64,000 nucleotides of DNA, taken from positions 310,001 to 374,000 of the forward strand of contig JASFAU010000001.1 in NCBI GenBank assembly GCA_039704465.1, written 5' to 3'. The stretch comes from Plasmodiophora brassicae. Lineage: Eukaryota; Endomyxa; Phytomyxea; Plasmodiophorida; Plasmodiophoridae. A model generated the notes under the pieces. It made no database searches, was not told the DNA's origin, and saw only the letters and a program-made list of their open reading frames with translations. Positions 31,176-42,906 of this stretch are shown piece after piece; within the stretch, counting starts at the first letter, position 1; each line of letters starts with the position of its first letter. Both the position numbers and the translations under genes were made by a program.

Positions 31176-32683
31176 TTATGGACAGCAAGGGTTGGGATTG
31201 TTCGACTGCCGGACGAAGAGCTGGAGGAATGAGGCCACGAGGTCGGGGCCGAGGGCGTCGCCGACGACGTCCTCGATGTAGTTGGCGATCTCGATGTGGC
31301 GTTGCGCGGCGGACGGAAAGGCGACCCCGTTGACGCGGTTGCTGACCGATAGGACGGAGCGGGGCATCGGCGGACCACACTCGCAAGGCAAGGAGGGCCT
31401 GGGTTTGATCTGGTCCCATAGACCCGGGGCTTGATCGTCGAATTCAAGCGGCAGGTACCGGGTCGCGAGCACGTTCGTGATGAGCGCAGTGATGTCGATC
31501 TCGTGAGGGACGATAGCGTTGACAAACCCAATAAGGACGGCGACGCGACGAGCGGGCGGCCAGTGGAGTGGGACTGGCGGGGCAGGGACGTCGTAGAGAG
31601 CCTGCCGAGACCTCAGGCCGGTTGATTCCCAGCACACCGACAAGCTAACGGAGGCGTCGTCGCCTTCCGCCATGACGTGATGGAACCTGCGCAAACGTTC
31701 GGCCGAGGCATCGTCACAGTCTGCTGAACGGAAACGGACCAGTATGACGGGATGAAGAGGGCGTCACCTGGTTCTAGCACGACCTCATACGCCTGCAGTG
31801 ACGCTGCACTAGGGAACATGTCGGTATCGACCCGAGCAACACGCTCGCGAGACGGGTCGAGCCGGAAAGAAGCCTGCGACTGTCGTGTGCTGGGATGAAG
31901 TCGCGGGTACAGGTACAAGCCTGCGTAACTCTGCACAAGGCTGTCATCCAACAGCACCGGCAGTGACGTTTCGGGGCACAGGATGGCCGCACCTCAGGAG
32001 GGAACAGAATGAAACGCTTCCTCCCTGAAACTTGTACGTATGTCTGGAAGGAGCGTCAGTACTGTCCGCGTGTGCATGTGAAGACGAGGTGCAACGCCAT
32101 TGCGCATTACGTTGTGAGTGACATCGTAGTGCGTTGGCGTTGATACCGGCGCCTTGGTCAGCCAAACGTTCACCTCCACGATGTTCCGGTTCACGAGTCC
32201 GGCAAGACCACCAATGTCTCGCTTCATCGCTACAGGCAGGTTTCGTCCAGGAATCATGGCGTAATACAGATGCCTGCGGGCGCTGGTGAACTCCTCCACT
32301 GTGATGTTTCGTTGCGTCCAGGGCCGGGTCCAGATGACCCCTGGCAACGAGCCGAAGGGTTGCACCCGACTATGCAATTGGACGGTGGGGGACCGCGGGA
32401 CGTGCACCGTCACCTGGTCGAGGTGTCGGCTCAGGTATCGGCGATCGTTCCATTTCGTGAACGCCGGCCAGGGCGCGACTGATGGAAGGTCGCGTAGGAC
32501 GACGGGTTGCGACTTGGCCTCGACATCGGCCATGAACGTTGAGGAGTTGATGCGCCAGGTAGGGACAGGATGTGATCCCGGCCATACGCGCAGAGGGAGA
32601 ATGCCAGTCGATGGCCGCCCTTGTAGCCATGCGACGAAGACGGCCAGCACCAGCCCAACGACGATCTGTGATGATTGCGCCAT
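31176..32683 (-). CDS. Membrane-anchored JmjC-domain hydroxylase
   Basis: Family knowledge: cupin-type JmjC proteins are Fe(II)/2-oxoglutarate hydroxylases. The ATG at 32683 begins a single hydrophobic anchor (IVVGLVLAVFVAWL). Then come PVVLRDLP, WTRPWTQRNITVEEF, and the iron-binding PTHYDVTHN, which splices to TYVQVSGRKRFILFPPE, giving the Lys expected for 2-oxoglutarate. The next exon has YLYPRLHP and EPGDALFIPSYW. An intron splits the Trp codon, and the next exon starts FHHVMAEGDDASVSLSVCW with the third metal ligand. Reading straight through this intron would wrongly suggest that the last His is lost. About 150 extra C-terminal residues are of unknown fold. The anchor suggests a secretory-pathway location, as in JMJD8-like proteins. 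Confidence 0.82.
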
Positions 32684-32955
32684 CTACCTCGACCTGGGGT
32701 ACCTTCCGTGATCGACTCTGCGCGTTCCATCATCGAGATACCACAGAGGGGCGTCCTATCGCGGCAGGCCAGCTGTGCACGTAACGTCGTCGACCGGCGA
32801 CCATTGCAATGGCGTCACATCCACTCCAAAGGTCGCGAGTCGTCATCAGCGTACCGGGCGAGGTGGCACGCACGACCGCGTTATCTGTCACAATGAACAT
32901 GAGGCGCATTATCCGCTTCATTTTAGTGTGTTTGGGGATAGTAGTATGCGTTCGT

Positions 32956-35637
32956 TTAGCGGCTGGCGACCCTCCTGATCTGCCCGACCCATTCGTCGAC
33001 GAGCTGCTGGGTGTCGCCGGCCATGTAGAACCGGCGCCGGGTGTTGTTCGGGATCACCTCCATGATGAACTCCCGGCCCATCTTCTCCAGCGCCTCGGCC
33101 CGGTCGATGGCCCGCGCCGAGCACTCGGTCAGGTCGATCGACCCGTTGGCGTTCAGCTGCCAGTCCAGGCCGGCCGCATCCTGTTGGCAACACGCTGAGC
33201 ACCGGCCCGGTTTGGGAACGCCCATGCGTCCTACCTGGCGTCGATTGAAGTACAGGATGACGCGCCGCGTCTCGAGCATGACAAAGTAGCGCAGGCGCCA
33301 GGGCTTCGTGCCCTGGTCGCCGCCGCGCTTCTCGAAGAAGTTCTCCATCGTCCTGTCCGCCTGCCTGAACTTGGCCAGCGCCTCGCACCAGGCGTCCCGG
33401 TTGCCCGGGTCGGTGGCGATGAACACGAACGGGCGCTTCGCCTCGGCGTGGTACAGCTCGAAGGCGGCGTCCTCGCCCGACTCGCTCGGGAACACGACGA
33501 CGTCCTTCAGCGGGATCGACTTCTTCGGGTGCGACGACGACCGCTGCGCGTCCGCCTTCAGCTTCCAGCTGCACAGCTCGCGTTTCGCCGCGTTCACCAT
33601 GAAGAACATGGACTGCAGCTGCATGAACGTCGACCCCTTCATCTTCAGGTACCCTTGCATGGCGCCGGACCCGACCAGCATGCCGGACGTGCCCATGCCC
33701 ATCAGCATCGTCGCCTTCTTCATGCTCGACGAGCTGGCCGGCGCCGCCTCCGCGTCCGACGACGTCGGCGACACCATCCGCTGCCTGGGCGACGCCTCCG
33801 GCGCCTCGGCGGCGGTCACATGGATCTTCAGCAGCGCCGTCTTGACCGCGTCGTCCGCCGGCGCCGCCTTGTCCATACTGACCGAATCGAACTGTTTCGC
33901 GTCGCCCATCGATTCCGGCAGGTGCTCGGCCGCGACCTCGTCGTTCGTCATGAACGTGTTCGCGTTCGACGAGTCGACACAGTCGCGCTTCACGGCCTGC
34001 ATGACGTCGCGGCTCTCCTCGAGGCTGGCGTCGACAGTGGACCTGGCGCGAACCGCATCGTTGCGCACGAGCTCGTCGAGCGTGAACGGGTTCCGCACGC
34101 CATGCTGGCCGCGACGCTGCGACAGCGCCTTGGAGTGGGCGACAATGTCGGCGATCCACGACTGCGTGATGGCGTCGCTGGACCCGGCCAGCAGCAGCGA
34201 CTTGATCGGCGACTCGACGTGGAACGACCCGCCGCCGGCGCTCTCGCTGACCTTGATGTCCTGCAGGTCCAGGACGTACTTGACGCGCATCTGCCCGGTG
34301 CGCCCCTCGGCGCCGACGATCAGGTCGTCGAACATGAAGAACGTGTAGACCTTGCCGCCGTCCTTCTTGTTCGCCGTCGTCAGCTTCTGCAGGGGGCCGT
34401 ACCGCACACAGTACCGCCCCGGGTAGACCAGGTTGACCTTGCCGCTGAACAGCTTCTCCTGGATCGAGATGACGCGCGACCGCGCCTCCGACAGCAGCGC
34501 CTCGCGGTTGACCTGCTCCTCGGCGCTGGCCAGGTTGCCGACCAGGCGCTCGGCGGTCGCGACGAGCGGGTCGGCCGGCGGCGCCAGCGCGACGAACCGG
34601 TGGACGACAACGCGCAGGTCCTGGAAGTGGCGCAGCGGGCGGTCCAGCATCGCCTTGAACATGATGCCGTCCGACGCCTCGTTCAGCTCGATGAGGTCGA
34701 CGAACGCGACCCGGCGGCGGATGGCGGCCTCCAGCGACTTCATCGAGAACACGTGCTCGCTGGCGAAGATCGTGTACAGGCGCAGGTACGCCAGGTGGGC
34801 CTGCACGTGGCCCAGCAGGCCAGACAGGGCGGCGGCCGGGTCCAGGCCCGCCGCCTGACGCGTGGTGCGCATGGCGCGCTTCAGGTCGATCGCCGCCGCC
34901 AGCAGGTCGCTCCAGTTCAGGAAGATGGCCTCCATCTCGTTGTCGCCGAGGACGCGCGGCTTCCTCGACAGGGCGTGGGACGCGCGCGCCACCCGAATGT
35001 ACGTCCGGTCGACGACGCGCAGCAGCTTGACGTACTGCGATTGCAGGGCCAGGAGCAGGTGCACGGTCTGCACGTCGATCGGGATGTTCGAGTTCGCCAG
35101 CTCGTCGACGACGACGGGGCCGGGCGCCGCCGCCGCCGCTACCGTTTCGCTGCCGACCGGATCGTCGAGCTCGGCGGCAACTTCCCCGGGCGTCGCGTCG
35201 ACGCTGGTCTTGTCCCAGAACGCGTCCACGAGCGCCTCCTTCCGCAACGCCTGATCGACCAGCGGCCCATGGTCCTTCTCTGGAAGGGGCGGCGCGGTCG
35301 CCTTCGCGCTGTCGACTTTGCTGTCGTCTTGATCGTCGTCGTCGTCGTCGTCGTCGTCGTCATCGTCGTCACTGGCACGGTGCCGACTGTGCTGGGAAAC
35401 GGGGACGAACTGCCCCGACTGGAACTCGTGTTCGCTGCCCAGGCCGTCGTCGGACGTGTCGTCGTCCTCGTCCTCGTCAGAGTTGTGGGCCGAGATGCCC
35501 GACAGGCCGTCGAACAGGCCGTCGTCGGACGACGGCGCCGAGAACATCTGCGTCGACAGCCAGCTGGGCACGTTGCGGGCCGGGCGGGCGCCGAAGTCGT
35601 CGGCGAAGATCGTGGCGATGTCCTTGCCGTCGGCCAT
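32956..35637 (-). CDS. RhoGEF with DH and multiple PH domains
   Basis: The frame gives about 890 residues from the ATG at 35637 (MADGKDIATIFADDF); the longer frame to 35832 is probably 5' UTR. An acidic N-terminus carries a run of 13 Asp. The DH domain spans about residues 190-400 (LLLALQSQYVKLLRVVDRTY, NEMEAIFLNWSDLLAAAIDL, IMFKAMLDRPLRHFQDLRVVVHRF). A PH domain comes next (YCVRYGPLQKLTT, TFFMFDDLIVGA). Two further PH-like domains lie near the C-terminus (MQGYLKMKGSTFMQLQSMFF; FFEKRGGDQGTKPWRLRYFVML). An in-frame intron at 33181-33234 (GTAGGA...CAACAG, 54 nt) probably interrupts the last PH domain. It should act as a Rho-family exchange factor at membranes. Confidence 0.87.
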   Translation of the reverse strand: MADGKDIATIFADDFGARPARNVPSWLSTQMFSAPSSDDGLFDGLSGISAHNSDEDEDDDTSDDGLGSEHEFQSGQFVPVSQHSRHRASDDDDDDDDDDDDDQDDSKVDSAKATAPPLPEKDHGPLVDQALRKEALVDAFWDKTSVDATPGEVAAELDDPVGSETVAAAAAPGPVVVDELANSNIPIDVQTVHLLLALQSQYVKLLRVVDRTYIRVARASHALSRKPRVLGDNEMEAIFLNWSDLLAAAIDLKRAMRTTRQAAGLDPAAALSGLLGHVQAHLAYLRLYTIFASEHVFSMKSLEAAIRRRVAFVDLIELNEASDGIMFKAMLDRPLRHFQDLRVVVHRFVALAPPADPLVATAERLVGNLASAEEQVNREALLSEARSRVISIQEKLFSGKVNLVYPGRYCVRYGPLQKLTTANKKDGGKVYTFFMFDDLIVGAEGRTGQMRVKYVLDLQDIKVSESAGGGSFHVESPIKSLLLAGSSDAITQSWIADIVAHSKALSQRRGQHGVRNPFTLDELVRNDAVRARSTVDASLEESRDVMQAVKRDCVDSSNANTFMTNDEVAAEHLPESMGDAKQFDSVSMDKAAPADDAVKTALLKIHVTAAEAPEASPRQRMVSPTSSDAEAAPASSSSMKKATMLMGMGTSGMLVGSGAMQGYLKMKGSTFMQLQSMFFMVNAAKRELCSWKLKADAQRSSSHPKKSIPLKDVVVFPSESGEDAAFELYHAEAKRPFVFIATDPGNRDAWCEALAKFRQADRTMENFFEKRGGDQGTKPWRLRYFVMLETRRVILYFNRRQVGRMGVPKPGRCSACCQQDAAGLDWQLNANGSIDLTECSARAIDRAEALEKMGREFIMEVIPNNTRRRFYMAGDTQQLVDEWVGQIRRVASR
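35328..35374 (-). repeat. GAC/GAT trinucleotide run (poly-Asp)
   Basis: A nearly pure GTC repeat on the plus strand encodes 13 consecutive Asp in the second RhoGEF. Such runs are prone to length change. Confidence 0.85.
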
Positions 35638-36051
35638 GGCGCCGACGACGCCCCAAGCGCAATACACTGGATTTGACGAGAGCGCCCGGGATATTTCCAG
35701 AGAGAATCTGCTGCCCATACTCGAACGATCGCCATCCTGGAAACAGCTGGATGCAGGACAGCCGGGCGCGTGTGCAGGGCGAAACGTGTGCGGTCGGGCC
35801 ACGTACGCTGTGCAGAGCGACGGTCGTTGCACGTGGGGCCAACGTAACTCGCGACGCTGGTACCTGTGTCGCTAGACGGCAGGCAGGTACCGTCGCGTAC
35901 GATCAATATGGGCGACGCCAGCCCCTAATATAACAACGATTAGGTGGCGCTCCCAGGTTGCATTACATAGTGACAAGTACCGTAATGCCAGCAGGGCGAT
36001 CGTCGCAGGCGTACAGAGTGTAACTCGCGGGGCGGTTGGTTGCACTTAGCG
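35638..36051. other. Divergent promoter region, RhoGEF and DRC2
   Basis: These 414 bp separate two divergent start codons and must contain both promoters and 5' UTRs. I see no TATA box or repeat that stands out. Confidence 0.4.
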
Positions 36052-37554
36052 ATGGGGCGAGGTGGCGCACGGATTGGCAAGGAGGTGAAAGGCGCCGGCG
36101 AGATCACCGACGACGGCAGCGGCAGCAGCAAGGGCGATGACGTGACACAGGTCGACAGCGACGCCGAGCTGGCCCAGGCGACGTTCGACGAGAATGCCAG
36201 GACGACCCAGATGCAATTGCAGCGCATGCGGGAGGGAATTCGGGAGCACACCGCCCTGCATCGAATCCACGCTCGGCGACATGACGTTCGTAGGCGTTCC
36301 CGCCTTCGCTGCGAGGTTCGCGACCGGGCCCTCGTCGATGGGCGCATCGCACGCGTCGAGCTCGAGCGACGTACCCAGATGCAAACGTGCTTCCGAAGCG
36401 AGATTCTCGAGCGGCAACGCCAGGCGGAGCTGATGGCGCGACACGCGACCGGGAGCCATGCGATGTCCATGCGGGGCATGATCACGACGTTCGTCGGCCC
36501 CGATCGCATGTGTGCCGTCTGCCAGGAGGGCGACCAGTTCCTGAATCGCATGCAGGGCGACTTCGAGGCGGAGCGCGCCACCATCGCCAACGAATTCCAA
36601 GACGCGCAGCGGGAATTCGCCGATGTTGGCAGGGAATGCTCGGTCAGGACCGCCAACGAAGACGAGGACGCGCAGCAGAAGCTGGACATGGCCAGGGAAT
36701 CGCTGCGGTCGTCGAACCTGGAGCAGATCAACGACCTGAAGGTGACCCTGGACAAGACGATCAGCGACCTGGAAGCAAAGTTCGACGCAGCACACTTCGC
36801 GTACGTTCAGAGCACCGAGGAGCGCGCCGGCGAGTTCAAGACACTTCAGGACAACGACGCGATGCTGTCGGCGGATATCGACAGGAAGCTGAAACGGAAC
36901 GAGGCGTTGCAGGCGGAGATCATGTTGTGGAGGAAGAAGCTGGCGACGAGCTCCAACGATTCCGAACGGCGTAACAAGGCGCTTCGCGCCGAACGCGACA
37001 CCCTGCACGAGCAGCTGTTCAGAATGAAGGAGGGCATGGCCAAGGATCGTGATAACGCCTACAGGCAGCTGCGGCAGCTGACGAGAACGTGCCGCGATGC
37101 GCGTCGGGATGCCAAGCTCCGACTGGACCAAGCGACCCGGATCGTGAAGCAGGCCGAGCTCGCGTCGAAGATGTCGGCAACGGGAGCAGGCGTCGACGGT
37201 GACGACTTGCTGCGCAACGAGTTGTTCTCCCTTGATGAGGATGACCAGGGCGACAAGCGATCATTGTTGGCCGCGTTCCAGAAGAAGTTATCGGGAGCGA
37301 TGCTGACACGACTGTACGCCAAACGAGAGAGGGACGCCCTGAAGAAGGAGAATGAGAAGTTGAAGGAGGTGCTGAAAGGGTACCTGGAGGCAATTAATGT
37401 GACGCCGGTGGCGCTCGACCAGAACAACTCGCTGATGATGGTGAACGGGAGAACGAACCTGGTGCGGCCCCTACCGAGGAAACCGGGCCGGGTGACGGCT
37501 GTTGACGGCAACGCCATCATCAACAACATGGTCGCCATGCAAGGCGCTTCATGA
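36052..37554 (+). CDS. CCDC65: Nexin-dynein regulatory complex subunit, DRC2-like
   Basis: Family knowledge: DRC2 (CCDC65) forms the base of the nexin-dynein regulatory complex that links ciliary doublets. The 500-residue frame from the ATG at 36052 is coiled coil over most of its length (heptads through RKLKRNEALQAEIMLWRKKL and ERDTLHEQLFRMKEGM). The C-terminal signature (LKKENEKLKEVLKGYLEAI, then NNSLMMVNGRTNL) resembles the end of DRC2 proteins. DRC1 and other ciliary coiled-coil proteins are alternatives, because coiled coils align loosely. The frame is intronless. Confidence 0.65.
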   Translation: MGRGGARIGKEVKGAGEITDDGSGSSKGDDVTQVDSDAELAQATFDENARTTQMQLQRMREGIREHTALHRIHARRHDVRRRSRLRCEVRDRALVDGRIARVELERRTQMQTCFRSEILERQRQAELMARHATGSHAMSMRGMITTFVGPDRMCAVCQEGDQFLNRMQGDFEAERATIANEFQDAQREFADVGRECSVRTANEDEDAQQKLDMARESLRSSNLEQINDLKVTLDKTISDLEAKFDAAHFAYVQSTEERAGEFKTLQDNDAMLSADIDRKLKRNEALQAEIMLWRKKLATSSNDSERRNKALRAERDTLHEQLFRMKEGMAKDRDNAYRQLRQLTRTCRDARRDAKLRLDQATRIVKQAELASKMSATGAGVDGDDLLRNELFSLDEDDQGDKRSLLAAFQKKLSGAMLTRLYAKRERDALKKENEKLKEVLKGYLEAINVTPVALDQNNSLMMVNGRTNLVRPLPRKPGRVTAVDGNAIINNMVAMQGAS

Positions 37555-37644
37555 CTGTAGTGTTTCTAAATACAAGCGTAATCGACTAATCGTTCCGGCA
37601 AGGTTCTGATGTCGGGATATGTAGTATAAGGCACATTGCGAAGG

Positions 37645-40600
37645 TCACGACGCGGAACCTGACGTCGTGATCAAAGCCAACATTGCCTGCGAGACCTGAT
37701 GACACGCAATATCGACTGACGGGTCGTTTGCCTTGGCGAGAAACAGAGCGTCCAGTTCCTGTCGTAGGCCGCGAACAAGAACGGCGATCCGGGCCGGCGC
37801 TTTGAACTCGATCCATCCGTCAACGATGATTGTACTGCGCTCGTGCGACACGTCGACCTTGCCGCCGAACAACAGAAGGGCATATCTGGCCTAAATGTAA
37901 GTTGACGAACGTTGTAGAGATGCACTACGATGCATACGAAGGAACCATGCTCGCATCGTACACGAACAGCTTCGACGTCTGCCGCTGTTCGTTGTACACG
38001 ATCCAAGGCGATTGGAAATGGTTCACCGAGAAGCAGACGGACGATGGGTGGATGAAGACGCGCTCGCCATCCTTACGGAAGAACCGGATGGATTTGGGAT
38101 TGTGGGTCTTGGGCAGAGCGCCCGTACTGACTTGTGCAAACCGTGTCTCGGGATGCTGAACACGCAGAACGTTCGGGTACAGGCCAGCGCAGATGATGGC
38201 CGTTATAACCGAGACGTTCGATGCGTTCCTGTCATGATGTTCCGCAAGCCCAAACACGCTGGTGAGGTTGGTGGCTAGGTGGCGACACGAGTTAGATCGT
38301 GCATGGTGACGTGGGTCACAGACAGTACATTTTGAGGCGTTCTTGGACGACCTCTGAATGAACCCAGCTGAACGTAATGATTCGACAAACTGTTTGCAAA
38401 GGTCGAACGCGGTGGAAACGGTCATGCGAGAAACGAAATTCTCATCGCAGAAGTCGCGCTCGGCACATTCACCCGATTGTCGCACATCAAGCCAAGCAGT
38501 GAACATGTTCAGCAAGGCCATGTGGTCAGAGATAGACCCCCCAGCGAATTGTTTGCGAGCCGCCTGGGCAGCATCACGTTGGTCAGACGGCGCAATGAAC
38601 TAAAAACGATGGGTCAGTTAACGTCTTAGTGGTGATGGAACCGTTTCTACCGGGGAACGAAGCGACAGAAATGAGGCGATAACAAGGATAGGCGAAACGC
38701 AGTCGAAACATGCTGCAAAGATAAGCATTTTTCCAAGACGGACATCCATGGGCAGAACAGCAAGATGACGTCCCAAAGGAGTGAGCTCCTCATCCTCAGC
38801 AGTTAACGCACCTGAATGACGAATTCAGTCAGAATACGGTTAAGGGAATATAGGATTTACGGCAGCAACCTATTGTCTGAAGCGTGGAAACGGCTCGCCT
38901 GATAGAGGAGACAGGTGGTGGTTCAAGCGCTTCCTTTAAAAGCTCCCCAAGATTGTTACAGGGAATGTTAGCCGCTTTCAGCTGCAGGCAAACTTGATCA
39001 AGTGACGTCCGGTGAAGTTCTGGCCGATGCTGATTAGGCATGGCGTTGAATGCCGCTCTTCGATACAGACGAAGGCACCTAATAGGAGTATTTAGAAATC
39101 AGTAGGGCAGCAACATACTCTGACCTACAGTCCTGCCTTGACACGACCTGCGCGCCCTTTGCGCTGTTCAGCATTGGCTCTGGAGACCAATGTATCTACA
39201 AGACTATGAACAGAGTATATAAGAAACATAGAGCCGGTTCGCGAACGCAATTTACAGGTCGAGGTCGCGTTTCGCGTCGAACTGGCTCTCCTTCATCCTG
39301 CCGGAGTCAACGACAAACTCCACGTCGTCAACAGTAATTGACGTCTCGGCAATGTTGGTTGCGAAGACAATCTTTCGTATTCCCGAGCCAAATTTAGCAA
39401 ACACTCTGGCCTGGTCTTTTGTGGACAGCGATCCATGCAGGGGAACAAGTGCGAAACCTTTCGATGGTATCCCGCTTCGGTCAAGTATCTTTCGAAACTG
39501 AGAACGGCCCATCAGCGGAAGTATTAAATGGTGAACCACGACCACGCCAACCTCATTGATCGAAGCGTTGATCTCCGCTAGGCCCGACAGGAAACAAAGT
39601 ATGCCTCTGCGATGCAGAAGTCATACGCTAGCACTTCCAATTACGCCATAAGCAGCCGCACCCTGCACTTGGGTAGGTGTTCACAATCCACAGAAGAGCC
39701 TGGCCGAGCAACTCGGGATTAAATATGTCAGGATCGAGCAGTGATGCAACTTCCAGCGTCTTGGCGGAATAGGGTTCTGCATACGTTACTTCACAAGCGG
39801 TCGAGACGTCATGACTAACAGTGGATTGACCTGCCCCTGTTTGGATGCTTGCATCATCTTGCCTGCCTCCAGATCGCTTCACGTATCGCGACGATGGGTG
39901 GTACCCTGAGAGCAAGGGTATCTGGGTCTGCTGAGAACAGACGTATCCCACGCGGCACCCACCGATTGCTTCGATTATGTCTTCAACGTAGCGGACTTCA
40001 ACAGGAAACGTTCGCCCTGGAACATTGACAACAGGACAATCTACAAAGAGCTTTCGTTCGAATAGACGCAATGTGATGATGTGGACACACAAACCAGCGA
40101 AGTATGAGGCGAGTAGCGAAGCATTGACAGTAGCCGACATCAGGACGATCGTTAAGTCGGTCCGCGTTGCAAGCAGGCGGCGAAGGATAAGCAGCAAGAG
40201 GTCGATTTCGACAGAACGTTCATGGACCTGCGCAGAGGTGAAACGAGACGAAAACAGAAATTAACGTCAATGCCGATACCTCGTCCAGCACGACATGGGA
40301 AACTCCCCTTAGTTCGGGATCGGACATCAGCTGACGGCTGGATAAGAAATTAAGTTGCAAGCCGTGCAACGCAGTCATAGGCGGATGCTTCTTACAGAAG
40401 TATACCATTCGTGACGAACTCAAGGCGCGTTTCATAGGTAACCTTCGACTCCAAACGAATCCTGTAACCAACCAGTTGCCCGACCTTACAGAAACCCGTT
40501 CAGCACACTGACGGTGCACACGATGAACGATACGCCGACCTTTTGGCAATGCTCTGTTGCAACTCTGGTGGCAAGACCCACGGCGCTGATACGCCTTGGT

Positions 40601-42603
40601 TGTGTACAAACAACGCGGCACGTTGACCCGCGTCCATGTCCAAGTGCATTCTCCACGATCATGGATGGGATCTGCGTCGATTTCCCACTACCCGTCTCGG
40701 CGCATACAACGATCACACGATTGTTCATGACACGCTCCAGGATCAGATCGCGGCACTTAAAGACTGGTAGCCGCCTTCGCTTCTTCAGCAATTCCTGGTA
40801 GTCCTCAGACGACGACCGCGACTCGTACTCGCGCTTCAACTGCATGTCCAGAACAGGATCAGGGTTAAGCTTCTTCTCAAGATTCCGTTTGGGCTTCTCT
40901 GCATGGGTGCGTTTCGCGACGGTTTCTTCAACCTAAAACCAGTCAGTGGGCATCTTCACGACAGATTTAATGGGAACGATCCCTACTCGATCCACAAGCC
41001 ATTCGTCTGGCCAAGCCAGCCGAACGGATTTCAGGGCTTGTTTGCCATTCGATCGAATCCACTCGACGATATCGTGGGTGAACGGAGTTCCAATTAAACT
41101 CGCCGAATGACGAACGATCTCCTGCACCAGACGCAGGCGCTCTTGCGTGGACAGAGTGCTGGAGGTCACGTCGATGACTGGAAGTTCAAGCGGGTAACGA
41201 GACCCAGAAGGCAAGTCGATGCGAAGCAGAGAACCGTCGCCAAAGACAGACGATAGCGAAACAGTCCAAGAATCGGGTCCGCCTCGGAAGTCGGACTCGT
41301 AGATTGCTTCGAGGGCCACCAGCTCCCCGGCAACATCGTCCTCCACAGCGATATCATCATCAGGTCGCGCTAAGTCTGGGCACAAATGGCGAACCATTTC
41401 GCACCATAACCATAGCTTCCCTAACATATCATGCAGTCAGCATCGCACGCAACGCGACCAGAACGTGAATAACCTTCTTCGAAACTGTTGAAATCATTGG
41501 CAGCCTTCTGACAAGCCCGCCTCGGATACCCCAGGCGTCGCAGCCGGTCAAAGAGCGGCAATTCGGCAACGTCGACGTCACCCGAGACTTCAACTCTGAA
41601 CGCATCGTCACGAGCGGCAAATCGCTACACAAAGCCGATAGTTCAGTCCCAAGGGATGTTCGTTTAATGGATGCTGTTGTCACCTTTGGTAGACGTTGCT
41701 CGGGAATGTTGGTGACCAACCAGTCGATGGCGCGAGATTCAGACGCTAGGGCATCGGATCCTGCAGTAACCTCTGCCACCTGGACGGCTGCTGATACGTC
41801 TGCCCGCGCGAACCCCAATGACCGCAAACGTTCTGACAAAGCGTCGAGATCGTCTTTCGAAAGAGACCCAGACGATTGCGAGGTGCCGCGATCAGCAACG
41901 TTCTCTAGAACGCGTTCCACCATCTGCCTGTGCTCAGCGTCCAGCGCGAGCTTGACCGTCTTCTTCGACCTGAAATGTTCACGCGCTTCCCTGTCATCGC
42001 CGTCAGTATGGACGGAAGGCGTCCAGCGGGCAGGGTACTGACTTGCGATTGCTGGACCGGTTTCGTTCCGTTTCAGCGGCCTGCCGGTCGAACTCGCTGG
42101 CGAATTTCGACGTGGCCGAGACGGCCGGGTTCGGTGAACTGAGAGAAAGCCATGCGGTCTTGTACGGTTCGGGCAGCTTGCGTCTGTGACATCAATAAGG
42201 ACAACGTACCGTCCGAACGGCGGTCGAATGATGCAGAACGTTACTCGTAGGCAAGCGGGCCGACCAGGCTGAACAGGGCGAGCAGGGCCGCGTGCTCTTG
42301 CGCGAGCTCGAACGTGGCAAACGACTCGTTCGTGCAGAACGCCATGGTCTTGGCCGCGTTCTTCGCGTCAGGCAGGCGAATACGCGCGCGGTACTCCGCA
42401 TTGGCGCTGTCCGCCCGGGCGCGTTCGACGATGGGCGCGGGGCGCTTCATCTTCTGGCACTGCTCGCGCAGCAGCTGCCGCGGCAGGCGCTGCCAGTCGG
42501 CAATGACCACCCCGGATGCTGTCGTCACATCCGCCCGCGCCAGTATCACCTGGTTCTTCGTCTGCTTCGTGCGGCGCGGCCGACGCACAGGCGCGTCTGC
42601 CAT
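37645..42603 (-). CDS. DHX57: DEAH-box RNA helicase, DHX57/DHX29-like
   Basis: Family knowledge: these are large 3'-5' RNA helicases with accessory RNA- and ubiquitin-binding domains. From the ATG at 42603 come a dsRBD-like region (ESFATFELAQEHAALLALFSLV, spliced to RKLPEPYKTAWL) and a UBA-like domain (LRSLGF...AIDWLVTNIPEQRLP). A RWD domain (GELVALEAIYESDF) leads to the helicase core: AETGSGKSTQIP, TQPRR, VVLDEV|HERSVEIDLLL (DEVH box split by an intron), LMSATVN, HGSLSTKDQARVF and IVFATNIAETSITVDDV. HA2 and OB parts follow (LHRTSLDQVCLQLKAANI, ERDFCDENFVS, ICAGLYPNVLRV, FIHPSS, DGWIEFKAPARIAVLV). Many short introns interrupt the second half, and exons around 38600-39200 are only partly resolved. 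Its 3' end is 90 bp from the convergent DRC2 stop. Confidence 0.9.
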
Positions 42604-42906
42604 CGAACGCCGCCGCGGACAACTGCAGCTGTTTGTGCGAACACGCCTTCGCAGCAGGAAGGTAGCAACTCGTCAGTGCTGCGCATTCCAGCACGATGAC
42701 CACCCGTGTGGACAGACGTGGTAGCAACGGTTGTTTGCTAAGGGTGTGGGTCACTGGATCGCGGGTCATGTTCGAGGATGAGACCGGCGCTTTCAAGGTT
42801 GTCTCGTTTCCGCTCCGTTGGCGTTTGGAGGTGCACGTTGAGGGGGGCCGGGGCATCAGGCTAAAATATCGTGGTCAACAGTACCGTACCATATAGTACT
42901 TCGTCG
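42604..42906. other. Divergent promoter region, helicase and PA-like-7TM gene
   Basis: These 303 bp separate two divergent start codons. There is no conserved open frame; the AT-richer segment at 42865-42900 lies just upstream of the plus-strand gene. Confidence 0.4.

Noticed and set aside
31613..31957. JmjC protein apparently lacking its third iron-binding His (YWSVSV)
   Set aside because: The residues after IPSY come from an unspliced intron; the next exon supplies FHHV in frame.
33448..35676. 742-codon open frame on the plus strand
   Set aside because: It is antisense to the second RhoGEF, with Arg/Val/Asp-rich composition and no domain; it reflects codon bias in GC-rich DNA.
38600..39240. 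Apparent gap or break in the helicase gene
   Set aside because: Fragments of the HA2 region (LHRTSLDQVCLQLKAANI) are present, and the gap is best explained by several short exons and introns rather than by loss.
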